Shown: positions 20,020 through 28,669, numbered from the stretch's first letter. The stretch is 64,000 nucleotides of DNA from Bacteroidales bacterium (GCA_024398125.1 JAKSJO010000001.1:1-64000), one strand, 5' to 3'. A program made the numbers and translations. The notes: generated from the sequence alone by a model not told the origin.

Positions 20020-20050
20020 CAAATATATGGTAATTTTTCGGTCTTTCAAG
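20020..20050 (-). promoter_or_regulatory. Promoter for the membrane protein/CxxCH lipoprotein operon
   Basis: Read on the minus strand: CTTG (20050-20047), 19 bases, then TATATTTG (20027-20020). It gives a leader of about 50 bases. It is divergent from the aminotransferase promoter. Confidence 0.6.
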
Positions 20051-20074
20051 GCAATGTTTTTTAATCAAACATAC

Positions 20075-20082
20075 TATATTTG
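20075..20082 (+). promoter_or_regulatory. -7 promoter element (TATATTTG) for the aminotransferase gene
   Basis: TAnnTTTG match 24 bases before the ATG at 20106. No good TTTG is seen at 19-21 bases upstream. Confidence 0.5.
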
Positions 20083-20105
20083 AAGGTTGAAACAACATCA
20101 GAAAA

Positions 20106-21305
20106 ATGAACACTACACCTTCTCCACTTGCACAGAGACTTGCTGCTTCGGCAACATTCGCAATGGTTCAGAAAGCTGCAGAGCTCCGCGCCGCAGGCAT
20201 CGACGTAATCAGCATGAGCGTCGGCGAACCAGACTTCGCAACCCCAGACTATATCAAGGAAGCCGCTCACAAGGCCATCGACGACAACTACTCAAAGTAC
20301 AGCCCTGTAACCGGTTATATGTGGCTTCGCGAAGCAGTATGCAAGAAGCTCAAGAACGAGAACAATCTTGACTATTCACCAGCGGAAATCATCATCTCCA
20401 ACGGTGCAAAGCAGGCTCTCAGCACAGTGGTAATGGCGATTGCCGGCCCTGGCGACGAGGTAATCGTGCCTACACCATGCTGGGTAAGCTACACCGAGAT
20501 GGTAAAGCTCGCGGGAGCGACCCCTGTAAGCGTTCATGCCGGTATCGAGCAGGACTTCAAGATCACTGCCGCCCAGCTTGAGGCAGCCATCACTCCAAAG
20601 AGCCGCGCGATCATGCTCTGCTCTCCTTCAAATCCTACCGGAGCAATCTACACCAAGGACGAGCTCGCAGCTCTCGCAGCGGTACTCGAGAAGCATGAGG
20701 ACATCATGATCATCAGCGATGAAATCTACGAGCACCTCAATTATATCGGCGGACACGAGAGCATTGCCCAGTTCCCTGCAATCAAGGAAAGATGCTGCAT
20801 CATCAACGGTGTGTCGAAGGCATACGCGATGACCGGTTGGCGTATCGGTTATGCGGCTGCTCCAAAGTGGGTGATTTCTGCCTGCAACAAGATCCAGGGC
20901 CAGTCGACCAGCGGTCCTTGCTCACTCTCCCAGAAGGCTGCAGAGGCTGCATACCTTGGCCCTCAGGATGATGTAGAGCGCATGCGTCAGGCTTTCATGC
21001 GTCGCCGCGACCTCATCGTCAAGCTTGCACAGGACATCGATGGATTCGAGGTGAATGTTCCTACCGGAGCTTTCTATCTCTTCCCACGCTGCAGCAAGTA
21101 CTTCGGCTGCAAGTACGGCGAGAAGACCATCAACAGCGCCGACGACCTTGCCATGTATCTTCTCGAGGTCGCTCACGTAGCATCTGTAGGTGGAGACTCA
21201 TTCGGCGCTCCTGATTGTATCCGTTTCAGCTATGCTACCTCCGAGGAGAATATCACAGAGGCTATGCGTCGCGTAAAGGAGGCACTCGACGCTCTTAAGA
21301 AATAA
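20106..21305 (+). CDS. Class I/II PLP-dependent aminotransferase (aspartate aminotransferase-like)
   Basis: Cytosolic fold-type I transaminase of 399 residues. Visible features: the N-terminal MSVGEPDFATPDYI, the PLP-binding region NGAKQALSTVVMA, SNPTGAIYTKDELAAL, the ISDEIYEHL aspartate, and the Schiff-base lysine in GVSKAYAMTGWRIGYAAAP (about residue 238); also RFSYATSEE with the C-terminal carboxylate-binding Arg. This is the subfamily Ib pattern of bacterial aspartate and prephenate aminotransferases, so aspartate/oxaloacetate is the likely substrate pair, though other amino acids are possible. It is translationally coupled to the peptidase downstream (TAATG overlap). Confidence 0.88.
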   Translation: MNTTPSPLAQRLAASATFAMVQKAAELRAAGIDVISMSVGEPDFATPDYIKEAAHKAIDDNYSKYSPVTGYMWLREAVCKKLKNENNLDYSPAEIIISNGAKQALSTVVMAIAGPGDEVIVPTPCWVSYTEMVKLAGATPVSVHAGIEQDFKITAAQLEAAITPKSRAIMLCSPSNPTGAIYTKDELAALAAVLEKHEDIMIISDEIYEHLNYIGGHESIAQFPAIKERCCIINGVSKAYAMTGWRIGYAAAPKWVISACNKIQGQSTSGPCSLSQKAAEAAYLGPQDDVERMRQAFMRRRDLIVKLAQDIDGFEVNVPTGAFYLFPRCSKYFGCKYGEKTINSADDLAMYLLEVAHVASVGGDSFGAPDCIRFSYATSEENITEAMRRVKEALDALKK

Positions 21306-23917
21306 TGCCAGCCAGACTGCTCAAGGCCGGACTCTCGTTCGCAGCAACGATATTTGTGATTGCCATTATGGGCGCAACCGTCATGATGGCAAGCGGCACA
21401 GGCCCGGTTGCAAAAAGCAGAAAACTGATCGAAAGAGGTGTTTCGTACGAGCTTGCGCAGATGCGTGAAGCCCTTGTGAAGGATCTCCGATATGAACTGG
21501 ATTTCAATATACCCGCTTCGCCGGACGATTCTGTCACCGGCGAGGCGGTTTTGCGATTCAATCTTGCCAAGCGCATCGATCTGCCGATAGATTTCCGAAA
21601 GGCTGACCTTGGCAGCTGCGGCATTGAAGTCAATGGCAGGCAGGTGGAGGCCAGGACGGTTGATGAACATATCATCATTCCGCGAAAGGCTCTGAAAGCG
21701 GGGGAGAACAGTGTCAGAATCGCTTTCACCCCTGAGACTAAACCGCTCAACCGCCGTGACGACTATCTGTATACTCTTCTTGTCCCTGACCGTGCAAGGA
21801 CTCTTTTCCCTTGTATGGATCAGCCGGGAATGAAGGCGCGCTACAGCCTGTCGCTCGATGTTCCACAGGAGTGGACAGCCGTTTCCAATACCTTCATCGC
21901 AGACTCCTGCGCTTTGGGAGAAGGTCGCAAGAAACTTATCTTTGCTGAAACCGAGCCGCTGAGCACCTATCTTTTTTCATTCGTCGCAGGGCAGTTCAAG
22001 CGTGCCGAATATGTCGGGAGCCATCGTATTGGAGCATATTACCGCGAGACGGATCCGGACCGTGTCGCTCAGCTCGAGACCATTTTCCGTCAGGTAGACT
22101 ATTCGCTGGACTGGCTTGAGGACTTTACCGGTCTCGACTATCCATTTGCGAAATACGACTTTGTGGTGATGCCGGGCTTCCAGTTCGGAGGCATGGAGCA
22201 CACCGGGGCGACTCTGTACAATGACAACACTCTGTTCCTGAATGCCCATCCTACCGTTGGTGAGGAACTCAGCCGCGCCAAACTGGTGGCTCACGAGACC
22301 GCGCACATGTGGTTCGGCGACCTTGTGACCATGCGCTGGTTCAATGATGTATGGACCAAGGAAGTCTTCGCGAACTATTTCGCGGCCCGTATCTGTGAGT
22401 CCATGACCTCTGACGGCCGGCTTTCGTCCGTGCCGGTCGACAACGAGGTCGTATGGCTTGACGAGTATGTCGATGCAGCTATGGCCCAGGACCGAACAAA
22501 TGGCCGCACATCCATCCGTCAGGATCTTCCGAACATGCAGTTCGCCGGTCTGGTCTACAACAACATCATCTACGACAAGGCTCCGGTCATGATGCGGAAG
22601 ATTGTCGAAATCATGGGAGAGGATGCTTTCCGTTGTGCAATCGGCAATTATGTGAAGACCTACGCGTACGGCAATGCCGACTGGAACGACCTTGTCGCAA
22701 TCCTGGACGCCGAGACCGATGCAGATCTCCGCACATTCAGCAGTGCCTGGGTGGACAGCGCCGGCCTGCCTCATTTCAGCTGGTCCGTTGAGAACGGGGC
22801 TCTTGCCATCAGACAGGATGATCCAAGCGGCCAGGGTCTCGTATGGCCGCAGAGTTTCGCGATGACGGTCCGCATGCCTTCCCGCGACACCGTGCTTAAT
22901 GTTGTGCTCGATGGTACAGTCAATGAAATGGAATTCAAGCTGCCGCTGACCAAGGCGGACTATAAGGATATACATGTGATTCCGAACACCGATGGACTCG
23001 GCTACGGCATCTTCCTGCCTTCTGAGGTGGAACTGGAATGGCTGCTTGCGAACTGGCAGTCCGAGAAGGAGGCGGTGACCAGGTATGCCCTGCTGATGAA
23101 CCTGCGCGAGAACTACCTTGTCGGACATATCTCCGACCGGGCCTGGGCCGACATGCTGCTCCGCGAGCTGGCAAATGGCCATGATGCAATGACACAGTCG
23201 GCTCTGGCGGGCTATCTCCGTACTCCACTTCGTTTCCTTGAAGGAGATGATGCCGACGCAGTTGAGGCTGCGCTTATGGATCTTGCCTTCGGAACTGAAG
23301 ACCGGACACTGCACCAGGCGCTTCTGCGCTGTATGATGTCGGCCAAGACGGATGCCGTATGGGACAGGCTGGAAGCGATATGGCGCGACCGCAGCGAACC
23401 GCTTCTTTCCGAGAATGACTATAACAGCCTGGCATGGCAGCTGGCAGTACGCCGCCCGGAAAAGGGTGGGGAAGTGATTGCGGTCCAGCGCTCACGCATC
23501 AGCAATCCTGACCGTCTCAGCCAGTTTGACTTCATCAGCCGTGCGGCTGTTGCTGATACCGAAGCTCTCGACAGTCTTTTTTCAAGTCTGCTGCTTGCTG
23601 AAAACCGTACCTCCGAGCCGTGGACGCTTTCTGCCTTGTCGCTGCTGTGCCATCCGCTCCGTGCCGGACATGCAGTCCGCTATATCCGTCCGGGCCTTGA
23701 GCAGCTCGAGACCATACGCCAGAATTCCGACATCTTCTTCCCTGGCAACTGGTGCTCATCCCTTCTTGGATCATTCTCCAGCCCGGAGGCTCTGGAGGAA
23801 CTTGAATCCTTCCTTTCGGACAATCCTGACATGCTGCATCTTCTTCGCCGCAAGATCGATCAGGCATCATTTATGCTTGAGATGCGTAACGGTACGGTTT
23901 TGGGAAAGAATGAATAA
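21305..23917 (+). CDS. M1-family zinc aminopeptidase
   Basis: 870-residue metallopeptidase that removes N-terminal residues from peptides. The N-terminus has one hydrophobic segment (residues 11-30), suggesting membrane anchoring or export to the periplasm. The exopeptidase motif is FGGMEH (294-299; the family norm is GAMEN), and the zinc site is HETAHMWFGD (330-339) with the downstream Glu in TKEVFANYFA. A long helical C-terminal domain follows. The start ATG shares one base with the stop of the aminotransferase gene, so the two are coupled. Substrate preference cannot be read from the sequence, but N-to-H in the exopeptidase motif is also seen in other bacterial members. Confidence 0.92.
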   Translation: MPARLLKAGLSFAATIFVIAIMGATVMMASGTGPVAKSRKLIERGVSYELAQMREALVKDLRYELDFNIPASPDDSVTGEAVLRFNLAKRIDLPIDFRKADLGSCGIEVNGRQVEARTVDEHIIIPRKALKAGENSVRIAFTPETKPLNRRDDYLYTLLVPDRARTLFPCMDQPGMKARYSLSLDVPQEWTAVSNTFIADSCALGEGRKKLIFAETEPLSTYLFSFVAGQFKRAEYVGSHRIGAYYRETDPDRVAQLETIFRQVDYSLDWLEDFTGLDYPFAKYDFVVMPGFQFGGMEHTGATLYNDNTLFLNAHPTVGEELSRAKLVAHETAHMWFGDLVTMRWFNDVWTKEVFANYFAARICESMTSDGRLSSVPVDNEVVWLDEYVDAAMAQDRTNGRTSIRQDLPNMQFAGLVYNNIIYDKAPVMMRKIVEIMGEDAFRCAIGNYVKTYAYGNADWNDLVAILDAETDADLRTFSSAWVDSAGLPHFSWSVENGALAIRQDDPSGQGLVWPQSFAMTVRMPSRDTVLNVVLDGTVNEMEFKLPLTKADYKDIHVIPNTDGLGYGIFLPSEVELEWLLANWQSEKEAVTRYALLMNLRENYLVGHISDRAWADMLLRELANGHDAMTQSALAGYLRTPLRFLEGDDADAVEAALMDLAFGTEDRTLHQALLRCMMSAKTDAVWDRLEAIWRDRSEPLLSENDYNSLAWQLAVRRPEKGGEVIAVQRSRISNPDRLSQFDFISRAAVADTEALDSLFSSLLLAENRTSEPWTLSALSLLCHPLRAGHAVRYIRPGLEQLETIRQNSDIFFPGNWCSSLLGSFSSPEALEELESFLSDNPDMLHLLRRKIDQASFMLEMRNGTVLGKNE

Positions 23918-23930
23918 TTGTATATCTTTG
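23899..23930 (+). promoter_or_regulatory. Promoter inside the peptidase 3' end for the Cys-rich lipoprotein pair
   Basis: TTTG (23899-23902), exactly 20 bases, then TATCTTTG (23923-23930) followed by C. A near-perfect Bacteroidota promoter. The -33 element lies in the last codons of the M1 peptidase gene, so the next two genes can be expressed separately from it. Confidence 0.75.
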
Positions 23931-23963
23931 CCGGACCGGATGTTTAATTTAAACTGTAAACAA

Positions 23964-24179
23964 ATGAAAAAGAAGGCATTTATCGCAGCTGCAATCATTC
24001 TCGCAGCTCTCGCTTCATCATCATGCTCTAAGCAGTGTGCATGTGACATTCTCCTCAATGGAGAGGTACAGGGCTCAAAGGTTATCGAAAAGGAAGACGG
24101 CAAGAAGTGCAAGGATTACAATACTACCGTCAGCATCGCAGGCAAGGAGTCCGGCTACAAGTGCAAGAATGATATGTAA
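23964..24179 (+). CDS. Small Cys-rich lipoprotein (71 residues)
   Basis: Start chosen at ATG 23964 because it gives a Lys-rich signal peptide (MKKKAFIAAAIILAAL) and a lipobox ending in Cys 21 (SSSC). The mature part is about 50 residues, charged, with four further cysteines (Cys 25, 27, 49, 67) and no recognisable family domain. It has its own promoter and is followed 9 bases later by a membrane protein with MauE/DoxX and thioredoxin-like features. The context suggests that protein acts on its disulfides; that is inference. Longer upstream in-frame starts inside the peptidase gene are rejected. Confidence 0.75.
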   Translation: MKKKAFIAAAIILAALASSSCSKQCACDILLNGEVQGSKVIEKEDGKKCKDYNTTVSIAGKESGYKCKNDM

Positions 24180-24188
24180 TTCTTCGAG

Positions 24189-25097
24189 ATGATCACACGA
24201 CTCTCAGATAAAGAAAAGTATGTATTCCGGGCAGTGCTCGGAATACTCTTTTTATTGTCCGCTGCGGCAAAGCTCGTCAGCATAGACCAGTTCGAGATAT
24301 ATATCTTCAGTTTCGGATGGCTGAGGCTGGGACTCGCGTATATGTTCGCGCGGCTTGTCATTGCAGCGGAGTTCTTTCTGGGGCTGTCGCTTATCATCAA
24401 TATCTATCCGCGTATCACCTGGAAGCTTACCGGCCTCATGCTGCTGGGATTCACGATGTTCCTGAGCTGGCTGGCAATCACGGGCAATACTGACAACTGC
24501 CATTGTTTTGGTGACTTTGTGGATCTGAATCCTGTCCAGAGTCTTCTCAAGAACGTGGTCTTTCTTGCCATCTGGCTTTGTGGCATCGAAATCGACGGCT
24601 TTGCCCAATCCGCTCCTCATTGGCTCAAACCTGTCCTTGGGGGCACTCTGGCTGCTGTCTGTCTCGCCACGGTGCTGATAGTTTCTCCTCCTGACAACTG
24701 GAATTACAAGAGCTATTCACGTGGAGCTTCTTTCGTTGATGATGCCTTGCATGACTATCTGGAGAGTGGCATACTTCCGGAATCGGTTGGCAAGGGGGAC
24801 AAGGTCGTATGTTTCATCAGCCTTACATGCGAGTATTGCCATCTCGCTTCCCAGAAGATTGCGACTCTTCGCAAGCAGGGCCAGTTCAGCGATGCCCCGA
24901 TAATCGCCTTGATCGGCCGCGGCGAGACGGAGGTGGACCCTTCAGGGTACTTTGAAGAGACGGGGCTTGATGTCTCGGAGTATAAGTATATCCCTGCAAG
25001 TTCTTTCCTCCAGATTACCAGTGGCGCTCTTCCTCTTATCCTCGTGCTTCACAATGGCGTCGTCCAGGAAAAATACGGATATCGCGATCTTCATTGA
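24189..25097 (+). CDS. MauE/DoxX-like redox membrane protein with C-terminal thioredoxin-like region
   Basis: 302 residues. The first about 150 carry four or five membrane helices with the MauE/DoxX pattern (AVLGILFLLSAAAKL at the start, NCHCFGDF in the middle, with paired cysteines). After another helix (VLGGTLAAVCLATVLIV) a soluble C-terminal part has VCFISLTCEYCHLASQKI, a CxxC-type pair on a thioredoxin-like strand-helix, and later SGALPLILVLHNG. MauE-type proteins are linked to disulfide formation in small Cys-rich exported proteins. Its immediate neighbour upstream is exactly such a small lipoprotein. Function as a disulfide carrier is inferred. Confidence 0.75.
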   Translation: MITRLSDKEKYVFRAVLGILFLLSAAAKLVSIDQFEIYIFSFGWLRLGLAYMFARLVIAAEFFLGLSLIINIYPRITWKLTGLMLLGFTMFLSWLAITGNTDNCHCFGDFVDLNPVQSLLKNVVFLAIWLCGIEIDGFAQSAPHWLKPVLGGTLAAVCLATVLIVSPPDNWNYKSYSRGASFVDDALHDYLESGILPESVGKGDKVVCFISLTCEYCHLASQKIATLRKQGQFSDAPIIALIGRGETEVDPSGYFEETGLDVSEYKYIPASSFLQITSGALPLILVLHNGVVQEKYGYRDLH

Positions 25098-25133
25098 TTC
25101 TGGTTCGAAAACGAATTCTATCTATCCGGATTA

Positions 25134-25166
25134 TTTGGTAGTTAGGAAATTTAGCAGTACATTTGC
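25134..25166 (+). promoter_or_regulatory. Promoter for rplU-rpmA
   Basis: TTTG (25134-25137), 20 bases, then TACATTTGC (25158-25166): a perfect Bacteroidota promoter, 91 bases ahead of rplU. Confidence 0.8.
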
Positions 25167-25171
25167 GAGCT

Positions 25172-25257
25172 AAATTTTATTTTATGGCCGACAAGCTCGG
25201 GAAAGATCCGCGGAAAGCGCGGACGCTTGCGGTTGAAACCTTAAGTGTTTTATTACA
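25172..25257 (+). promoter_or_regulatory. rplU 5' leader with hairpin and overlapping upstream ORF
   Basis: The predicted leader is about 86 bases. It contains a 6-bp hairpin (TCCGCG/CGCGGA with GAAAG loop) and an ATG at 25184 that opens a 29-codon reading frame, running out of frame into rplU and stopping at 25273. Ribosomal protein leaders often carry autoregulatory structures; whether this is one is not shown. Confidence 0.4.
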
Positions 25258-25569
25258 ATGTACGCAATTGTAGACATTGCAGGCCAGCAGTTCAAAGTAG
25301 AGGCTGGCAAAGAGATCTTCGTCCAGAGACTTTCTCAGGAGAATGGTGCATCAGTTGAGTTCAGCAAGGTTCTTCTCGTCGAGAACGAGGGTGCTGTAAA
25401 GATTGGAACTCCTTATGTAGAGGGTGCAGTCGTAAAGGCTACCGTAGTTGACGATTCAGCAAGAGCTGACAAGGTTCTTGTATTCAAGAAGATTCGTCGC
25501 AAGGGCTTCCAGAAGTGCAACGGTCACCGTCAGCTTCTTACCAAGATCAAGATTAACGAAATCGCTTAA
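25258..25569 (+). CDS. rplU: 50S ribosomal protein L21
   Basis: Large-subunit protein that contacts 23S rRNA and L20. 103 residues, the usual length. It begins [21 protein letters not shown] and has the typical C-terminal [13 protein letters not shown] basic segment. It is in its standard two-gene operon with rpmA, 17 bases downstream, with a Shine-Dalgarno-like AAAGGAG in between. Codon choice is strongly biased, as expected for a ribosomal protein. Confidence 0.97.
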   Translation: MYAIVDIAGQQFKVEAGKEIFVQRLSQENGASVEFSKVLLVENEGAVKIGTPYVEGAVVKATVVDDSARADKVLVFKKIRRKGFQKCNGHRQLLTKIKINEIA

Positions 25570-25586
25570 TTAAAGGAGAAAGTACT

Positions 25587-25847
25587 ATGGCACACAAGAA
25601 AGGTCAGTCAAGTTCAAAGAACGGTCGTGAGTCACAGAGCAAAAGACTCGGTCTCAAGAAATTCGGTGGCCAGGTCGTAAAGGCCGGCAACATCATCGTA
25701 CGCCAGAGAGGTACTGTCCACAACCCAGACAAGAACGTTGGTATGGGTAAGGATCACACCCTTTATGCACTCGTTGACGGAACCGTAAAGTTCACCAAGA
25801 AGAGAGAGAACAAGTCCTATGTTTCGGTAGTTCCTTTTGAGAACTAA
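25587..25847 (+). CDS. rpmA: 50S ribosomal protein L27
   Basis: 86 residues, beginning [22 protein letters not shown], with the conserved [24 protein letters not shown] segment. L27's flexible N-terminus reaches the peptidyl transferase centre. There is no Firmicutes-type cleavable N-terminal extension. It follows rplU, and a terminator follows it. Confidence 0.97.
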   Translation: MAHKKGQSSSKNGRESQSKRLGLKKFGGQVVKAGNIIVRQRGTVHNPDKNVGMGKDHTLYALVDGTVKFTKKRENKSYVSVVPFEN

Positions 25848-25880
25848 CTCGAAGGATTTGAATCTTGAAAAGATTTATGA

Positions 25881-25926
25881 GAGGACTGCACTTCGAGTAA
25901 GAGTGTAAGTCCTCTTCTGTTTTTAA
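25881..25926 (+). terminator. Terminator after rpmA
   Basis: GAGGACT...AGTCCTC stem (25881-25914), extended inward by CACT/AGTG with small mismatches, followed by TTCTGTTTTT. It separates the ribosomal operon from serS; some read-through is possible because I see no clear promoter for serS. Confidence 0.8.
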
Positions 25927-25940
25927 ATACACAGTTTAAG

Positions 25941-27212
25941 ATGCTTACTTTGAAAGTGCTTCGCGATGATCCCGAAATGGTGATCCGCAAGCTTGCAGTT
26001 AAGAATTTCGACGCACGTGCCATTGTGGAGAACGTGCTTGAACTCGATAAGAAGAGAAGAGAGTGCCAGGCTCAGAGCGATGCCATCCTTTCATCCCAGA
26101 AGCAGGCTGCCGCAAAGATCGGTGCCCTCATGAAGGAAGGAAAGAAGGAAGAGGCTGAGGAGGCAAAGAAGGAAGTTGCCGAGCTCAAGGCAAAGTCTGC
26201 ACAGCTCCTTGCTGACGGCGAGGCTGCCGAGAACGAGATGAATGCACAGCTCGTCCTTCTCCCTAACCTCCCTTGCGACATCGTCCCTGAGGGAAAGGGA
26301 GCCGAGGACAATCTCGTAGTAAAGATGGGCGGTCCTGAGGTTGAACTTCCAGCTGACGCACTTCCACACTGGGAGCTTGCGAAGAAGTACGACATCATCG
26401 ACTTCGATCTCGGTGTAAAGATTACCGGTGCAGGTTTCCCTGTATATAAGGGAAAGGGTGCAAGACTCCAGCGTGCCCTCATCAATTTCTTCCTTGACAA
26501 CAACACTGCCGCAGGCTACAAGGAGGTCGAGCCACCTGTAGTGGTAAACGCTGCTTCAGGTTTCGGTACCGGCCAGCTTCCTGACAAGGAGGGCCAGATG
26601 TACCATGCAAACCTCGATGACTTCTATCTTGTACCTACCGCCGAGGTCCCTGTCACCAACATCTTCCGTGACGTGATCCTCCCTGCAGATCAGATTCCTC
26701 AGCGTCTTACCGCATACACTCCATGCTTCCGTCGCGAGGCTGGATCATACGGCAAGGATGTACGTGGTCTCAACCGTCTCCACCAGTTTGACAAGGTCGA
26801 GATTGTACGTGTAGAGAAGCCTGAGAACAGCTATGCAGCGCTCGATGAAATGGTAGCTCACGTAGAGAGCCTCGTGAACAAGCTCGGTCTCAAGTACCGC
26901 ATTCTCCGCCTCTGCGGTGGCGACATGTCATTCACTTCAGCAATCACATACGACTTCGAGCTCTGGTCAGCCGCTCAGGGCAGATGGCTCGAGATTTCCT
27001 CAGTATCCAACTTCGAGACCTACCAGGCAAACCGTCTGCACCTCCGCTACAAGGATGAGAACGGCAAGACCCAGCTCGCTCATACCTTGAACGGAAGTTC
27101 ACTCGCACTTCCACGTGTCGTAGCAGCCCTTCTCGAGGATAACCAGACTCCTGACGGTATCGTCATTCCTGAGGCTCTGCGTCCTTACACAGGCTTCGAC
27201 AAGATTGACTAA
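25941..27212 (+). CDS. serS: Seryl-tRNA synthetase
   Basis: Class II synthetase that charges tRNA-Ser. 423 residues. The N-terminal antiparallel coiled-coil arm is obvious (residues about 30-105, rich in Lys/Glu/Ala), and the catalytic core has motif 2 (PCFRREAGSYGKDVRGLNRL, with HQFDKVE) and motif 3 near LAHTLNGSSLALPRVVAALLE. Start ATG 25941 gives the family-typical MLTLKVLRDDPE. The 3' end overlaps the likely TTG start of ruvC by 8 bases. Confidence 0.97.
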   Translation: MLTLKVLRDDPEMVIRKLAVKNFDARAIVENVLELDKKRRECQAQSDAILSSQKQAAAKIGALMKEGKKEEAEEAKKEVAELKAKSAQLLADGEAAENEMNAQLVLLPNLPCDIVPEGKGAEDNLVVKMGGPEVELPADALPHWELAKKYDIIDFDLGVKITGAGFPVYKGKGARLQRALINFFLDNNTAAGYKEVEPPVVVNAASGFGTGQLPDKEGQMYHANLDDFYLVPTAEVPVTNIFRDVILPADQIPQRLTAYTPCFRREAGSYGKDVRGLNRLHQFDKVEIVRVEKPENSYAALDEMVAHVESLVNKLGLKYRILRLCGGDMSFTSAITYDFELWSAAQGRWLEISSVSNFETYQANRLHLRYKDENGKTQLAHTLNGSSLALPRVVAALLEDNQTPDGIVIPEALRPYTGFDKID

Positions 27213-27768
27213 GGAAAGAATCATACTCGGAATAGATCCCGGAACCCAGCTGCTGGGTTTCGGGATTATCCGTGTAGATGCAAAGGGTCCTCACTACCTT
27301 ACAATGGGAGTGTTCGACCTTCGCAAGATCGATGATCCTTTCGAGCGTCTCACAAACATACACGCGGGAATAAGCGAGCTGATCGAGGTGTACCAGCCGA
27401 CGGACATGGCCATAGAGGCTCCATTCCTTGGTAAGAATGCCCAATCGATGCTGAAGCTCGGACGCGCGCAGGGCGCGGCGATCATCGCCGGTACGACACG
27501 CGGTATCCCTGTGACTGAGTATGCCCCTACCAAGGCAAAGATAGCTATCTGCGGCAGCGGCTCTGCCTCGAAGGAACAGGTCGCGACCATGGTCTGCAAG
27601 ACCTTGAACGTCGAACTGAAGCCTGAGCATTTCGATGCGACAGATGCCTTGGCGATAGCTCTGTGCCATCATTACCAGCTTGCCAGTCCTCTGATAGCTT
27701 CTTCGCGAGGCTCGGCAAACTCATGGAAGGCTTTCATCCAGAACAACCCTGACAGGATAAAGAAATGA
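27205..27768 (+). CDS. ruvC: Holliday junction resolvase RuvC
   Basis: Endonuclease that cuts recombination intermediates with RuvAB. 187 residues with ILGIDPGTQLLGFGII (catalytic Asp), MAIEAPFLGKNAQS (Glu) and HFDATDALAIALCHH (Asp pair). No ATG is available: the frame opens with TTG at 27205, inside the last codons of serS, and the first conserved residues follow six codons later, so TTG is the probable start. Coupled translation with serS is likely. The gene ends in a bidirectional terminator. Confidence 0.93.
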   Translation: MTKERIILGIDPGTQLLGFGIIRVDAKGPHYLTMGVFDLRKIDDPFERLTNIHAGISELIEVYQPTDMAIEAPFLGKNAQSMLKLGRAQGAAIIAGTTRGIPVTEYAPTKAKIAICGSGSASKEQVATMVCKTLNVELKPEHFDATDALAIALCHHYQLASPLIASSRGSANSWKAFIQNNPDRIKK

Positions 27769-27807
27769 AAAGACGCTCTCCGATGAACCGGAAAGCGTCT
27801 TTTCTTT
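27768..27807. terminator. Bidirectional terminator between ruvC and proC
   Basis: The stem AAAAGACGCT/AGCGTCTTTT is extended by TCCG/CGGA around a short loop and followed by CTTTAT. It has A-rich and T-rich flanks on either side, so it can work for ruvC on the plus strand and proC on the minus strand. It begins on the last base of ruvC. Confidence 0.88.
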
Positions 27808-27823
27808 ATGGTTGAAACTTGGA

Positions 27824-28609
27824 TTACTTGTTGAGGCCGGCCTTGAGGCAACGGATGACTGCTGAGTTGAAACCTGCGTGATCAAGCTCGTTGAGGCCCT
27901 TGATTGTAACGCCTCCAGGAGTTGTAACCTTGTCGATAGCCTCTTCCGGATGCATGCCTGTCTCGCTGAGGAGTGCGATTGCACCGCGCATGGTCTGGAT
28001 TGCGATATCCTTTGCATCGCCGCTGAAGAAGCCCATCTCGATTCCGCCCTCGGTCATGGCACGGATGAAACGCATGACGTATGCGATACCGCAGCTGGCC
28101 ATCATCATGCCTGAAGCAACGAGGTCTTCAGATACCACCTTCACTGCACCGACGTTCTCGAACATGCTGACAATTGTGGCCTTCTGCTCAGGAGTGACAT
28201 ACTTGCCGGTAGAAATGAAGCTCATGCTCTGGCCGAACTCGGCAGCGATGTTAGGGATGCAGTAGCATACTGGAGCACCACCGCAACCGCCTGCGCTGAG
28301 GATTTCATTTACATGGCCTGAGGTTACGCCTGCAGCAACGGAACAGATGATCTGCTTTGAAGGAACGATATATGACGTGATTTCCTTGAGGACGATTTCC
28401 ATGACCCATGGCTTTACCACGATTGCGATCACGTCGGCGCCCTTGATGGCTTCTATGTTGTTTGTCGAAATCTTGATGTTGGGATGCTCGCTCTGGATCT
28501 TCTCGAGCAATGACTCGGAACGGTCAGCAACGGTTACTTCATAAGCCTCGCTCCAATGCTTTGCGAGTGCGCCGCCCATGTTGCCACCACCGATAACAGT
28601 TACTTTCAT
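27824..28609 (-). CDS. proC: Pyrroline-5-carboxylate reductase
   Basis: Last step of proline synthesis: NAD(P)H reduction of 1-pyrroline-5-carboxylate. 261 residues with the N-terminal Rossmann motif VIGGGNMGGALA, VIAIVVKPWVMEIVL, and the C-terminal signature region TTPGGVTIKGLNELDHAGF. It lies next to the arginine genes, which share glutamate as precursor. It has its own promoter, whose -33 element sits in the loop of the argH terminator hairpin. Confidence 0.96.
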   Translation of the reverse strand: MKVTVIGGGNMGGALAKHWSEAYEVTVADRSESLLEKIQSEHPNIKISTNNIEAIKGADVIAIVVKPWVMEIVLKEITSYIVPSKQIICSVAAGVTSGHVNEILSAGGCGGAPVCYCIPNIAAEFGQSMSFISTGKYVTPEQKATIVSMFENVGAVKVVSEDLVASGMMMASCGIAYVMRFIRAMTEGGIEMGFFSGDAKDIAIQTMRGAIALLSETGMHPEEAIDKVTTPGGVTIKGLNELDHAGFNSAVIRCLKAGLNK

Positions 28610-28637
28610 TTTGGATTATAGTTTTATCAAATGGACG

Positions 28638-28669
28638 GCAAAGGTATAATAAATTACTCTCCATTCAAA
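28638..28669 (-). promoter_or_regulatory. proC promoter
   Basis: On the minus strand: TTTG (28669-28666), 19 bases, TACCTTTGC (28646-28638). It matches the consensus well and lies 29 bases upstream of the proC start. Confidence 0.75.

Noticed and set aside
21977-23314. 445-codon open frame on the minus strand inside the M1 peptidase gene
   Set aside because: Antisense to a gene with intact catalytic motifs; the protein resembles no family and is rich in Arg, His and Val, as expected for a shadow frame in GC-rich biased coding sequence.
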